DNA of 64,000 nucleotides from Vespula vulgaris (GCF_905475345.1 NC_066608.1:2680001-2744000); one strand, 5' to 3'; shown: positions 35,458 through 49,100, counted from the first letter of the stretch. Program-made: numbers and translations. The notes: generated from the sequence alone by a model not told the origin.

Positions 35458-37453
35458 ATATAACTTACGTCAAGGACGTAGTTAGATTCTGCTTTCGCAA
35501 GAATCGAGAGTGGACTAGTGGAAATAGAAGAAATGAAGGGACATTTTTCTCGACAAAATCGAAATCGCATATTTCTTTCTTTTTTCTTTTTTTTGCTTTC
35601 TTTTCATTTCTTTTTCTTTTTCTTTCTTTCTTTCTTTTATTATTACTATTATTATTGTTATTAACTTTCTTATTTAATTATTATTATTATTATTATTATT
35701 AACTTTTTTATTTTATTATTATAAATATTATTATCAACTTTCTCATTTAATTATTATTATTATTAACATCCCTACTTCTTCCTTTACTCCTTCTTTTCTC
35801 CTCCTTTTCTTCTTATATTCCTCCTTTCGGCTTTCTTCTCACGCAAGAAGATAGAGGGAAGATAATCAAAAAATAGGAGCCTTGTTTTTCCTTGTATAAA
35901 AGCAATAACGGCTTGCTTATGAAAAGAACCGAGGAAATTAGACTCCCGTCGAATTCCATAATCGCGAAGCTTTCCGTGCTTACGATGTCTACCTCTTTCC
36001 TATTCGCGGGATGTAGTAGCAAAAAGAAGAAAAAAAAAACAAAAAACAAAAAAGAAAAAAAGAAAAGAAAAGTAGAAAACAACAACAATAACAACAACAG
36101 CAACAACAACAACAATAACGAAAAATAAAATAACAGAAGATAGAGAAGAATAAACAAAGAAGAAGAAGAAGAAGAAGAAGAAGAAGAAGAAAATCGAGAA
36201 GAAGAAGAAAGAAAAAGAGAAGAAAAAGAAGGAGAAAGAAGAGGAGGTGGAGAAGGAATCCTTAAAGACGAGAGAAGCAACTAAAGTTTTCGTTTTTTCG
36301 AAATAATTTTGTACAATCCCCACCACTCTCCTTCTCTCCTTTTAACCAGCGCTGTGTTGCTGCCGCCGCTACTGGCATAGCTCCCTCCTTCCTTCTCTTC
36401 CACCCCTCTCCAACGTTCCCCCTTCAGCCTTAATTAATCTCACCGTGCCATTTCGTAGTCTCGCCGTTCTCATTTAAATAATTGCATCTGGCTACCTGGT
36501 GCGGTTGAATTTTGCAACGGCGAAATCGTCCTCGTATTCGCGTATCTATGGATCGATAAATGCGCTAACGATATTGCGACGCGGAAAGCGAGCTACTGAG
36601 AGGGGTGGAAGAGGAAAGGGAAGGGAGATAGATAGAGAAGGAGAAAGAGAGAGAGAGAGAGAAAGAGATAGAAGGGGTGGAAGGATAGGATAGAGTAGGA
36701 GAGACGAAGAGGAGGAGGAGTATCACAAAGAGATTTCGTTTTTTCTTTCCTCTCTCTCTCTCTCTCTCTCTCTCTTACTCTGTCTGTCTCTCTCGCATAA
36801 TATTTTTTTTTCTTTCTTTTTTTTCTTTATTTTCTTTTTTTTCGTGGTTCGTCCGCACATTATATTGCAGACCCTTGCAGTCCGTGGTTATATCGTGGCA
36901 GTGTTGGAATAGGTGGTGCCTGTGTGACGGTGGTGGAAGGTTAAGCACAAACGATACTCATAGGGGTAACCAAACCCTTCCAACGAAAAGGGTCATTATC
37001 CTCGTGATTACAAATTTGTGGACCTGCCGAGGTAGCTTCGTTTATGATCGCAAAGCGGAAAGAGAAAAGAGGATCATCGATGGACTAGAAACGGATACGT
37101 TTTTACTGCGTGTCGCGATATACGCGTAGGACAAAGAAAGAAAAAGAGAGAGGTAAAGAAAGAGAGAGAATGAGAGACAAAGAGAGAAAGAGAGAAGAAC
37201 CGTAGTGGCTTTTGAATGTGAGTATTGTACGTTTTACCAATGGATTCCGAGATATATTGTCTCTCGAATGAGTGACGTCGTATTGTGTGGTGTGCCAGCG
37301 GGGTAGTCGTCGTTGTTGATTGAAAATGCATGCAATCGTCGCTTCGTCAAGATCGTGGAGTATAAGTACAGGGAGAGAAGAATCTTATTCAAGATCGCAA
37401 AGTCTCGACGTTTTAATTACCGTCAAATTGGGCTTAGCCAAACGATAAGTGCC
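35458..37453. other. Intergenic; ATT, AAC/AAG and GA/CT repeats
   Basis: T-rich DNA, an (ATT)n patch (35638-35765), AAC and AAG trinucleotides (36080-36240), a GC-richer patch (36340-36600), GA then CT tracts (36640-36795) and a patch to 37440. The poly-Ser, poly-Asn and poly-Val frames come from the trinucleotides. Confidence 0.5.
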
Positions 37454-37790
37454 AATTGTAAGCAATATTTTTTAATCTTGTCAAAATGAAAATTGGATGT
37501 TATGGTTTACGAGTGACAGATGATTAGATTTTATTTAAAATTAATTTGAGAAAACAGAAAATACAATTGTTTAATTGAATTATTAATATTAATTGTAAGC
37601 GATATTTTTTCTCTTGTCAAAAGTGAATATTGGATAAGTTATGGTTTATGATTGACAGATGATTAGTGATGTTATTTAAAAAATAATTAGAAAATAGAAA
37701 ATAACATTGTTTAATTATATTATAAATGTTAATTGCAAGTATTATAGAAAATGAAAATCATATGGATAAAATAGTATTATATGAATAACG
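37454..37790. repeat. Diverged tandem repeat, ~137-140 bp period, 2.5 copies
   Basis: AATTGTAAGC-type starts at 37454, 37591 and 37731. Copies share TTGTCAAAA, TTATGGTTTA, GACAGATGATTAG and a TTGTTTAATT tail. The third copy is partial. Confidence 0.7.
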
Positions 37791-38908
37791 AGTAATAGAT
37801 TAAGAAAGTTAGTTAATTTGTTTTTAACCAATGTTTTAATTTTGATTTATATCGAATACAAATGAACGATATAATTACACGTTATTTTTTTAGCTCTTAA
37901 TGACATAATATTATATAAATAAAAAAAAAATATCTTTACTGCAAAATTAAAGAATAAAGATAGAAGAATATCGAAAAGGATTTAATTTAAGAATGTGCAA
38001 AATGAATCTTTTTTTTTCATTTTTGAAGTAGGTGCATTATAATCGCGAAGGTCATTATCTATCATTGTTCTCTCCGTTTCTGTGTAAAACTTGAAATATC
38101 TTAAGCATCGCCGAAAGATACGTTGACGTTAGACAGTATCTTTTAAGTCCTCAGCGCTTTAACAGGAATCCAGTAACAATCTCTTATTCCTTAAACTCCG
38201 CTTCTTCAGAGACTTTGAAGTGTCCTTTGGGTTCTAAAGAGGTGACAGCAAGTCCTCGAGAGGACGAGTCGTACGCCAGTCGTCCGCCATTGACATTGTC
38301 GAGTAAATACCTTCGTAGTTAATTTCTCTAAATCGCGTTAACAATAAACCGACTAATTGAAAGAGTTTTCAGTAAAAAGAAAAAAAAACAATAATTTAAA
38401 CTATTACATTATTTCTTTAATCTTCATTTAATGAAATAAAAACGTCTTTGAATAATTAATCGATGATAAAAAAATTCTTATTCACATGAGAAAAGCCTTG
38501 ATTTTATCATATGAAAAAATCGATGATTTTGATTTATTATAGAAAATAGAAATTAATGTGTAAAGAAAAAGGAAAAAACGAAAAACAAAAAAGAAGAAAA
38601 AGATTGTGAAAAACGTTGCGCGTTCGTTTAACAAAAATCGTTTCTTTCGAGAGCGATTTGGTATTCGTAACAATCGTGAAAAAAAAAGAAATGAAAGAAA
38701 AAAAAAGAGAGAGAGAGAGAGAGAGAAAATAGAAAAAAGAAAAACGAAAAACGAAAAACGAAAAGAAAGAAAGAAGAATATAATATTAGGCCTCGCACGA
38801 GTCAATAGCTTTCTCCGGTTGTAGACAAATTCGTATGGACGCTATCATCCGTGGTCTATACACGAACAAATACGACTAATGAGAAGTGGAAATTAGAAGC
38901 GGACGTAC

Positions 38909-38941
<33 letters not shown>

Positions 38942-39848
38942 AATAGAGAAGGTATATCTCTCTATCGATCTCGATTCTATCGGCGTGTGAATTTCGAATT
39001 CAGTTCGGAAGTGCCAAACTTTTTGGTATTCACGTCGTGATGTTTTCGGCTAGGGTGAAAGATAGATAAAGATAGGAAGAGAGAGAAACAGAAAGAGAGA
39101 AACAGAGAGAGAGAGAGAGAGAGAGAGTGTGTGTGAGTGAATAAGTGAATGACAGAGAAAGAGAAAGAGAAAGAGAGATGATGGAAAAGGATGAGACGAT
39201 GAACGATGAGAAAGGGAAGAATGTTGAGAAAGAGGAGAAGGAAGGAAGGAAGGAAGGCGAGCGTCGTTACCGACAAACACGATGTTTGCGATGCAAATAT
39301 TTCCATACGGTCTCTTTGAACTGACAGTCGTTAATACTACAGACCGGTCGATGCGAATGAGAGAAATTCGAATTCTAAGTCGACGCTTTTATATGTTATA
39401 TAGATATGTATATGTAATATACGTATGCTACTGCATACGTGTTTCGTTAAGGACTTTATTCAATTTATTATTCTATAGCTACTCTTTCTATCTTCATTTG
39501 ACCCTTTCCCTATTCACTCGTTCTTCCTTTTATCAGTAAGTCCTCTGTACGATTGGCCATAGAGAATATTTGTCACGAAATTTTTCCTAACACATAGTTT
39601 TTCTCGACATTGTTCCTTCGGGCGAACATGATTCCCTTGATCGTATAATATGTATGGGAAATGTAAAGAAAGAAATAAAGAAACGAAAATTCGTTTGGTT
39701 TTCCTTTTTTTTTCTTCTTCTTTTATTTCGTCCTTTTTATTTATTTTTTTTTCGTTTTTCTTTTTTCTTTCTGTCGGGTCGAATCTTTCTCTGTATATCC
39801 GTGAGCCGAATATTTTACATTTTCGAGTTTAGTACGATTGTGACTGTC

Positions 39849-39890
<42 letters not shown>

Positions 39891-40880
39891 GCATGTACGT
39901 ATGTATGTATGTACAAACGTGTTTTGCGATTTCGATGCCGGTCGTGTGAATTTTTTCTATTTCTCTTTTTCTGTCTCTGTCTGCTTCTCTCTCTCTCTCT
40001 CTCTCTCACTCTCTCTCTTTTTCTTTTTCTCTCTTTTTCTCTTTTTTTCCTTGGCGAAGATCTAATCGAACTGCATTGGGAACCATATTGAACCACGCAG
40101 TATTTATTAAGCTAAGCTATGTTCTTGTTTTCAACTGGTTCGGTTTGAATTGTTGATTCTTGAAATATTTTAGATATTATTAGTTCCATTGTAAAACTTG
40201 CTTTTATCTTCTTTTTTTTTTGTAGATACGTATTTAAATTAGATTACAAAATTACGTTATTTTATCACAAATTATTGGTTCTTTTTTTTTTTTAATTATT
40301 GAAATAATATCGATATTACTTTGAAATAGAAATAAAAAATTCTTTACTATTATTATCGTCAGTATAATTCATTAATATTTGATTTCGTTTCTCGGTAAAA
40401 ATGTAGGCCTTAAAAATTACCTATCTACGTAGAATTCATGTTATCTCACAATATTTCCTACGATCATTCACTCGTTATATTTTCTTTTCTACATTGTACA
40501 CAAATTTTCTTGCTATAATATCTAATTTCTTGCAACTTTTAACACGTTATCGCGTTTGATAGCATTCTTTTTTCCATACAACTTAATCTCATCGATAACG
40601 ACCATTACAATTTCTCTTATCCATTTCTCAATCTCCTTATCCGTAGCATCTATTAATATATTTTTTCTGTTTTCGTTAAACAAAAGAAAAATTCATATCC
40701 CTTATTTGAACCGAACAATAAAGTTTATTACGTAACAATTTTTGAAATTGGATACGTGATAATAGAGGAATAAATCGTCGTAATAATACAAGATAAGACG
40801 ATTCGAGTTTTGGTATTCTTTGCGAGTGGCTATCAAATACTCTTGCGTATTAGAAATTTATGTTTGAACGTTTTGGTTGA
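37791..40880. other. Intergenic; GC-richer patch, GA and TA repeats
   Basis: AT-rich DNA, a non-repetitive patch (38040-38300), A/GA-rich tracts (38680-38780), GA repeats (38910-38942, 39060-39180), T-rich and TA tracts (39700-39895), CT-rich DNA (39985-40050) and AT-rich sequence. No supported gene. Confidence 0.5.
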
Positions 40881-40892
40881 AGAAAATGATAG

Positions 40893-40902
40893 TATAAAAG
40901 GG
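40893..40902 (+). promoter_or_regulatory. Strong TATA-box candidate
   Basis: TATAAAAGGG matches the animal TATA consensus and sits at the edge of a GC-richer patch. About 50 nt downstream is a 16-bp tandem pair (GTTATCACGCTCG at 40941 and 40957), then a GTGAGC donor-like word near 41006. This arrangement suits a promoter with a short non-coding first exon, but no transcript is proven. Confidence 0.4.
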
Positions 40903-42132
40903 CTCCGGTCGAGCAATTTTCTCGAGCACCGTTTGTACGCGTTATCACGCTCGTATGTTATCACGCTCGGTGGTTCGCTAGCTCTCTAGTTCGCTGTTCG
41001 CGTTCGAAGTGAGCGTTTTGCGAGCTAGAGATGATTCTCGTAAATCCAGTGGACTCTTAAGTATACCTCCGTCGCCTGAGGTTAAACGTTGCTTTGCTAT
41101 CGCGAAAGGAGCTGGAGAGAAGACGAAGGAGAGTTTTGGGAGGATAGGGGTAGAGGTGATAGGGGTAAAAGAGAGAGAGAGAGAGAGAGGGAGGGGGGTG
41201 GTTGGTACATTTACACCCTAAGGCTATCGTACACGTGCGACGTAAATGGTCTGTAAAATAATATCAGCCTTTCCTACCAACCAAAACACTTTTCTGTTCT
41301 CTATCCTTTGTTTCCCGTGGAAAAATGAAAGAGAATGATTCTCGAGATAATGTATAAATTCAAAAATACGTCGATAAGGGAAAAGAAATGGCGGAAGCGA
41401 ATAAATATTCTTTTCTTTCTTTCTTTTTTCCTTTTTGTGGATCTTTTTTATTTTTATTTTTAGATGGTATTAAACGATCATTGAGAGACTTAATATTATG
41501 TGATCGTAGCGTCGTTTATTATCTTTCATATCGTTCAAATATGATATCGTCTTCTTCTTTTCTCTTTCTCCCAAGATCATTTCTAAATAAAAAGAATGAA
41601 TATATTCCCATCGTGCGATTTGTCCTTTCCTACTTCCGTTTGTTCCTTTTTTATAACCTATCCCTTATCGTACTACTCCACGATAGTAAAAATATAACGT
41701 TCTATAAAAAAGAAATAGAAAAAAAGATACTCGACGACGGTGACGTCTCGAAGAAAAGAGTTATTAAAAAGGAAAAAAAGAAGAAAAAAAAAGTTTATAC
41801 CACTTCACGTCTCAACTACGAACGCATGCAACTTTGTCTTAGGACAAAATTCTTTTTCTTTCGTTTCTCTCTCTTTCTCTCTCTTTCCATATTTCCAACC
41901 TAAATTAAAAAAAAATCCAAATATCAAGCTGTACAGTTTGGAATCTGACCAGTCTGAACAAAAATAAAGAAATAAAAAGACGATTAGGTATAAATCGTGC
42001 GAGAAATGTTAAAAACCTTTGGAAAAGGGTTGACGAACGTTTCTCTCGAAGGAAGCTTGTCCAAGTAATGGTAACCTGTCGACGATGACTATGACAACGA
42101 GATCTCTACCTTACCTTTTACCCCCATTCCCT

Positions 42133-42163
<31 letters not shown>

Positions 42164-45100
42164 ATCTGTCTCTATCTATATATCTATCTACCTCTCTCTC
42201 TCTCTCTCTTTCTCTCTCGAGCTTTCACAGGGCTGCCAGCGTCTCTACTTTCCATTCTTCCCTTGTTGTTCCATTCCCCGGAAGATCAGCGGCAAGCTTA
42301 TTGCCTCATGAATATGTATAAGGGAGATCGTTCTCAGGGCCGGAACAAGTAGAGACGCTCGCCCGTGCTTCTCTTCGTTCGTTCGTTCGTTCGTTCGTTC
42401 GTTGAACGTGCCAATGTTAGAGGAGTAAAAGGAGTAGTAGGAGTAAGAGGATGAGGACGAGGATGAAGATGAGGATAAGGATGAGGAGAAGACCTAGAAG
42501 GCCACGAACACGAGACACCTAGAAATTAGCGAGTCAACGGACGGCTCGAATTATACAAGTCGTGGTAAACATAGAACCTAAGGGAAACAAGTAAATAAAA
42601 TCATTTCTTTATATTAGTATGCTGTAAAATATTTCAAATTGTAAATACTATACTTCGTTACATATTCTTCTTTTGTGTTGCTTTTTCTTTTTTTTTTTTT
42701 TTACATATTTTATTTATCTTTCTTCTCTCTTTTTTTTTCGTTCTCTTTTCCTATTTACTTTTTCTTAAATATTTCCAAAACGAAATAAAGTTTGGAACCG
42801 TGTGAATATCTTATAGCATTTTTCCCAATACGTATGTATATATAGAGAATTCTATCGTAATGTTTATATTTATATTGTTACTCTTTTTCTTATTTTCTTC
42901 AGAGCAACGCTTTTAAACGAATTATATTTCAAGTAAAATCAATGTGTTTCTACGAAAAATTAGGAAAATTAATATCGTTCTATTATTATTTTCATGTGTT
43001 TCTTTTTAGATAATTAAAATTTGAGAAGGAACGTTCGTTTTGTTTTCTTTATTTATTATTAATATCTACCTGCCTGATAAAATAACCAAGGTGTTTCGTT
43101 AAAATTTCAAGCGAAGTTTGCCAAGAGTTTGGGAAACGTTGCTCTAAAAAATTAATCGAACGCGTATTCTGTTACGATAGAAAATATTTGTGATCTCTCT
43201 ATCTCTCTCTCTCTTTTCCTCTTTTTTTTTTGCGTTCAGAGAATTTATGTTTAGAGTGATCACAATAGAACACAAAATTCTAGAGATTTTGAATTTTCCT
43301 TTGATGCCAACTGCAACGTTCAGGCTGATCCAAAAATTCTTATTAAAAGTATATGTCTTTCTTTGAAATTTCCGTCGCTCGTCAAAAATAAATTTGACTA
43401 CTTCGTATTTCGTATTTCATTGGAATTGTAACGTGTATTATATTTATCGTCTTTTTGTGTTTATTTTTTGTTTTTTTCATGTAACGATTTTTATCTTTTG
43501 CGAAATTGATAACGTAAGAGAATATTCGAAATGGAAAACATATTCGTATCTTTATGAATACGTTGAACGAAAATGATGGAACCCCTTTAAGATCTCTTGA
43601 ATGTGTCGATACTAACTACCACCATACATTTCTATATTATGGAATAGAAGGTAGGAAGCCTTCTCCTTTTCCGAAGTTTCTCGTAAAATGCAGCTAATTC
43701 GTGGGATCCCAGAGCCTTGGTATCGGGTTAGCCCGAGGCAATCATTAAACGTCTGGTAGATATTTTATAGGAAACCATCGCGGTAAAATGAAGCCGTCGT
43801 TTGTTGACTACGATCGATCGTGAAGAATAAGAGGGTTCTGCGCGATATTTGAAAATGTATGTTCGTAAAAATAAATGATTTCTTTCTTTTTCTTTCTTTC
43901 TTTCTTTCTTTTCTTTTCTTTTTAAGTCATCTACGTCCGAATGTACGTTCTTTAAGAATAAATTATTATTACTTTTGTATCTTTTTTTTCGACGATCACA
44001 ATTCTTTTATTTATTTAAAAAAAGGAAGATTGTTTTGTAGGTTGGTATAATTTCTATATAAAGTTACGATTGACGCGATTGGGTAATAAACAAAATTAAT
44101 TGAGCAAATAGAATGAATGGTAGAAAAATATTAAAGATTATAAAAATATAGAAATATTTTTTAATCGATTGTATTATGAACAAAATATTTCGAATGATTA
44201 TATATATGTATATATAGTCATGATTATATAGTATAATATAGGGTATGAAAGAAAAAAGATGAAGAAATAAAAAAAGGAAAAGAACAAATAGTGTGTCCGA
44301 GAGATAAATGATGGGACATGGTAATTGTGACCTCTTGTCGACTACGTGCTCATTGTTGGGCAGGTTATTTTTATCTTTTAATTTATGTAATCAGAATTGT
44401 TGGAATACTCGGAGTTATTAGCAGAATAACTAGAGTCGTAATGCATTTTAATTAACCGACGTTTAATTATCACATATTGCGTGTATCATATGAACTATCT
44501 TTATTTAAATATTACATATATATATTATTATTATTATAATCACTGGATATTACTTAATGACACACACATTTATCACCATAATCCTTTATTCTCTTATAAT
44601 AATTATTGATAAGAATAGGATACGATAAATCAGAAGATAGCACAGTCTTAGATATCTTATTAAAAATTTTTAGATGATTGCATGATCATAAATAAAGAAT
44701 AGATGAAAAAATCGACTATATTTCTCGTCAATTAAATTATTCAATTGAATAATGTTATAATATAACTAAGATTTATATAACCGAATGATAAAAGCTGAGA
44801 AAAATATAGAATAGTATTCCTATATTCTAGATCACGATTTAATCACAGAAAAAAAGTTATTAACTCCATACAATTAATTTTGAAACGGATAACGAAGATA
44901 ACAAACACAAAAAAAATACAAAACAAAAAAAAAATAAATAAATAAATAAATACAAAATTGTAGTACAAACTTGGAGAATATATTGAAGCACTTTTGTTCG
45001 GTAACGATGTAAAAGGAAAAAATATCGAAAGGTTTTCTGATGGACGGAAAAAATCGGAAAAAGGATAAAAAAAAAGAGAAAAAAGAAAAAGAAGAAAACG

Positions 45101-45179
45101 AAGTAAAGTAAAAAAAAAAAAAAACTACGTACGTTAAGATATCGAGGGTGTGACACAAAAGAGGGAAACAAACCGATGC
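40903..45179. other. Intergenic; CT, GTTC and T-rich repeats
   Basis: A GA tract (41170-41190), T-rich DNA, CT/TATC tracts (42133-42220), (GTTC)n at 42375-42404, a degenerate GAGGAT run (42440-42490), a GC-richer patch (43560-43840) and AT-rich DNA. No supported gene beyond the promoter-like motif. Confidence 0.5.
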
Positions 45180-45440
45180 AAGTAATCACAGCGTCGTTAA
45201 GAAATAGTAGCGTCCTGAGGAAGAACATCTGGTGCTAGTTCGAAGCAGAAAACTGTTAAAGCTTCTCTGCTCGCTTTTCTTGTTGATTTCCACGTCGTAC
45301 CGTGCGAACGAGAATAATGTCCTCGGCCCAGTGTGCTGGACCCGGACACCAGCTGCCGTCTTCAGGAAGATCGATGCGAGCACTTATTATTGCGTCCCAG
45401 TGTCTTCCTGTATCGTTTATCTGCTCAGATAGAAAAAGAT
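45180..45440. other. GC-richer island with nested splice-like CAG sites
   Basis: About 260 nt of near-balanced base composition surrounded by very AT-rich DNA. Frames are open on both strands. One forward frame reads KIDASTYYC, which resembles the end of an immunoglobulin-fold strand, but the rest of that fold is missing. I treat it as a conserved-element candidate, not a gene. Confidence 0.25.
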
Positions 45441-45899
45441 TCGAAACTGTTACCGTAACGAATATCCGATTTCAGATTTTTATTCTTTTCTCGCAATAAA
45501 GTATTATATACAAATAAATATATTAAGATTTCTGTATATTTCTATGTAAGGTCTGATTCTATAAATTTTATTAACTTCAAGGATATCTCCGTTGTTTTGC
45601 TTTTTCTATTTTTGAGAATTCATCTATGGAGAAACTTTGTTTGATTAATTTGGAACTTTGTTTAATTTAATTTTGTCAAATCGTACGAAGAGTCCAGTGA
45701 TATGATGATAATTTGTTTGTTTTTCCTTTTTTTTTTTTTTTTTTTGCAAGAAAGATATTTTTTGCGAGGAATATGTACGATGGTTAAATATTTTTTCTTT
45801 CTTTCTTTTTTTATTGGGATAATATATTTTTAGTTGTATCGGTAGAGGTTCTTTATTAGAAAGTATTAACAAATGTATAAGTGAAAGTTATTAGTTTTG

Positions 45900-47110
45900 T
45901 AAATATTTTTATTTCAATATTGATGAAACTGTGAATAAGATATATTTAATTCGTAAGAATTTGTTCGTAATAAATTGTTTATAAATTAATTATGTTTTAT
46001 ATATGTAATATATATAATGTATATTATATATGTTTATAACAAATTGTTAATCGATTATTAACAATACGCTGAAAAAATAGACAAAATTTTTCATATAGAT
46101 AAAAGAAATCTTCATGTAGGTAAACGACGTGTTTATTAATTATATACAAAAAAAAATTGTTTATTCGGTAAAAAAATTAATTTGTTTATTAATTATTTAT
46201 TAATTCCTATAATTTTACAAATTAGTCGTAATCTGAATTTCCCTTGTTAGAATAAAATATTATTTAGTTTGAGAATTTGTTTATAACAAATTGTTTATAA
46301 CAAATTGTTTATAACAAATTTTTAATTAATTATTAACAATACGCTGAAAAAATACATAAAATTTTCATATAGATAAAAGATATTTTCATATAGATAAAAG
46401 ACGTATTTATTAATAATATAAAAAACAATTGTTTATTGGGTAAAAAAATTAATTTGTTTATTAATTATTTATTAATTCCTATAATTTTACAAATCAGTCG
46501 TAATCTGAATTTTTTTTCTTAGAATAAAATATCATTAGTTTGGGAATTTGTTTATAACAAATTGTTTATAATAAATTGTTAATTAATTATTAACAATACG
46601 CTAAAAAAACAAAATTTTCATATAGATAAAAGATATTTTCATATAGATAAAAGACGTATTTATTAATAATATAAAAAACAATTGTTTATTGGGTAAAAAA
46701 ATTAATTTGTTTATTAATTATTTATTAATTCCTATAATTTTACAAATCAGTCGTAATCTGAATTTTTTTTCTTAGAATAAAATATCATTAGTTTGGGAAT
46801 TTGTTTATAACAAATTGTTTATAACAAATTGTTAATTAATTATTAACAATACGCTAAAAAAACAAAATTTTCATATAGATAAAAGATATTTTCATATAGA
46901 TAAAAGACGTATTTATTAATAATATAAAAAATAATTGTTTATTGGATAAAAGAATTAATTTGTTTATTAATTATTTATTAACTCATGTAATTTTACATAT
47001 TGTTTGCAATCTGTATTTTTTTTTTTTTGGCAAAATAAGATTAATTTAGTTCGTAAAGATTTATTTATAACAATTAATTATTAATTTGTTTATAATAATT
47101 AATTATTAAC
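45900..47110. repeat. Long-period satellite-like array, 253-bp unit, ~4 copies
   Basis: The marker TAATTCCTATAATTTTACAA occurs at 46201, 46473 and 46726, with a diverged form at 46979, so spacing is 272, 253 and 253 nt. Each unit also contains TTGTTTATAACAAATTG repeats, CAATACGCT, a doubled CATATAGATAAAAGA and AATTGTTTATT. The two central copies are nearly identical; outer copies are diverged, as expected if unequal exchange acts on the middle. Confidence 0.88.
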
Positions 47111-47989
47111 AATACATTGGTGAAATAGAAAAAATTTTGCCCTTTAAAATTATATTTGATTGAAGTATCTACGATTTTTAGTTTCGAAGATATTCCCATT
47201 TAAATGGAAGACATTTACGTCTCCATTAACTTGTATAATTTCATTCAATCGGTTCGATGACCTACTAACCTATATAAATTCCGAGAATTTACTCGGACTT
47301 ACTACACTACTACTATACTACTACGATCAGCTGTTCTATGCGAATTATGAATGAAAATCTTTCAAAGGCGATATCTTCCGAACGAAAAATCGTAGAAACT
47401 TGAAACCAACACCGTTTTAAAGTATAATTTATTCTTTATTTATTTAAATATTGCAATAATATTGTTATAATAAAATCAATTTTGTTAATTAATTTTAACA
47501 TTGATTTTTTTCTTTTCTTTCGTAATAAAATAAAGGTAATTACAGTGAAGTCATTAAAATTTTTTTTATAAGTATAAACATTTCATTTTGTTTATTTAAA
47601 ATAAAGATCTATTAACAATTGCGGTCTATGAAAAATCTACGAAACTGAAAGATCAAAAACTCGAAAGACTTCTTTCGTAATAAAGATATAACTGAAATAT
47701 CTCTTAAACTAATAATTTTTTGACGTTTATAGGTTAATATTTTTTTATAGAGAATATCAAGCAGCATTGATCAATGCAATCAAAAACATATGATTGTATT
47801 TTAGAAAACTCGATTAACCTTTATACGTCCTTTATATGTCTACTTATAAAAGAATTATTTCTGCTACATTATTTTATTACAATCATATCGTATGACTTTC
47901 TTGAACAAAGTTTCTCTAAAATATCTCTAAAATATCTCTAAAAAGATACACACACACACACACACAATATTTGCGACCAAACGAGCAGT
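47111..47989. other. AT-rich spacer between two tandem arrays
   Basis: Unique AT-rich sequence, with an AAATATCTCTA triplication at about 47920-47945 and (CA)n at 47949-47966. An open frame at 47160-47354 has no domain. Confidence 0.4.
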
Positions 47990-48305
47990 GCATACATTTC
48001 TAATTCTTTTTCTCTTTTTTTATTTTCAAAATATCGTAACTAAAGATTTTTAAGGATAATATAATTCTTTCTCACAATCGCATTATATAGACAAAAAGGA
48101 AATAAATCTTAGTCTCGTCTCATTTCAGTTCTCATAAAGATATAAATAAGACATACTGAAGTATCAAGAAAATAAAAGCTCTACTGAGAAAAATTAGAGT
48201 TTCCTTGAAACTTATTTATCCTGTTTATCCTGTCATAACTATATATATGGCTTTGTGGTACCTAGGTACAGATTATGTCAAGTTACAAAAAATGATTATC
48301 CATTG

Positions 48306-48351
<46 letters not shown>

Positions 48352-49100
48352 GTTTTCTCTATTTTAAAAATATTTTAACTAACGCTGTAAGGACAACGCA
48401 ATATCCTTTGTATACGTCGACGACGCATCGACTAAGAGAATGGAGAATCTCAGTCAGTCTCATCTCTTCTCATCTCAGCTCTCGTAAAGATCTAAACGAT
48501 ATCTCTGAAGAGTAAAAAAAGAAAAAAAGAAAGAAGAAAGATAAAAAGGAACAAAAAGATTAAACCACGTAACGAGAAAAATTAGAGATACTCCTCTCGT
48601 CATTAATCCTGTAGCAACGATATGCAGTTTAGTCGTGTATAAGTATCGTCCTTTACGTCGTCAGATTATACGAAATAAATGAAAAATAAAAAATAATCAC
48701 AGTTCTGGTGAAGATCTAGAAATAATACATATTAAAGTATCAATAAAATTAAAGTGTTAGAATAAATAGAATAAATCATTACCTTTCTTCAAGATTTCGC
48801 GTTCATCCAGTTTCAACAACAGATTATTTGATTGTAGATAAAATTCTGGTTCGATTATGATTAAAAAAAAGAAAAAAAAAACAATGATATCTAAGAAGGA
48901 TTTACTATCGATCAGTTTGTTTTTATATCACAGTTCTGATAAAGATCTAAAACGATGTATATAAGATATTAAAAAAAAAAAAAAAAGAAGAGAGAAAAAC
49001 TGGAATGAAAAATATAAAATCAGAGAAATACGATTCTTTCCTCGAGATATCGTTTATCCTGTTTTAACGATGCATGAGATGTAGCATTAATACTTATTCA
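47990..49100. repeat. Degenerate tandem array, ~225-355 bp spacing, 4 copies
   Basis: Related blocks start near 48118, 48472, 48697 and 48929. Each begins with TCACAGTTCTG/TCTCATTTCAGTTCTC followed by TAAAGATCTAAA or a variant. Most continue with GAGAAAAATTAGAG and a TTATCCTGTT-type word. A (CT)n tract (48307-48348) is inserted in the first interval. Confidence 0.55.

Noticed and set aside
35813..36326. Poly-Ser / poly-Val / poly-Asn frames
   Set aside because: Derived from AAG and AAC trinucleotide repeats.
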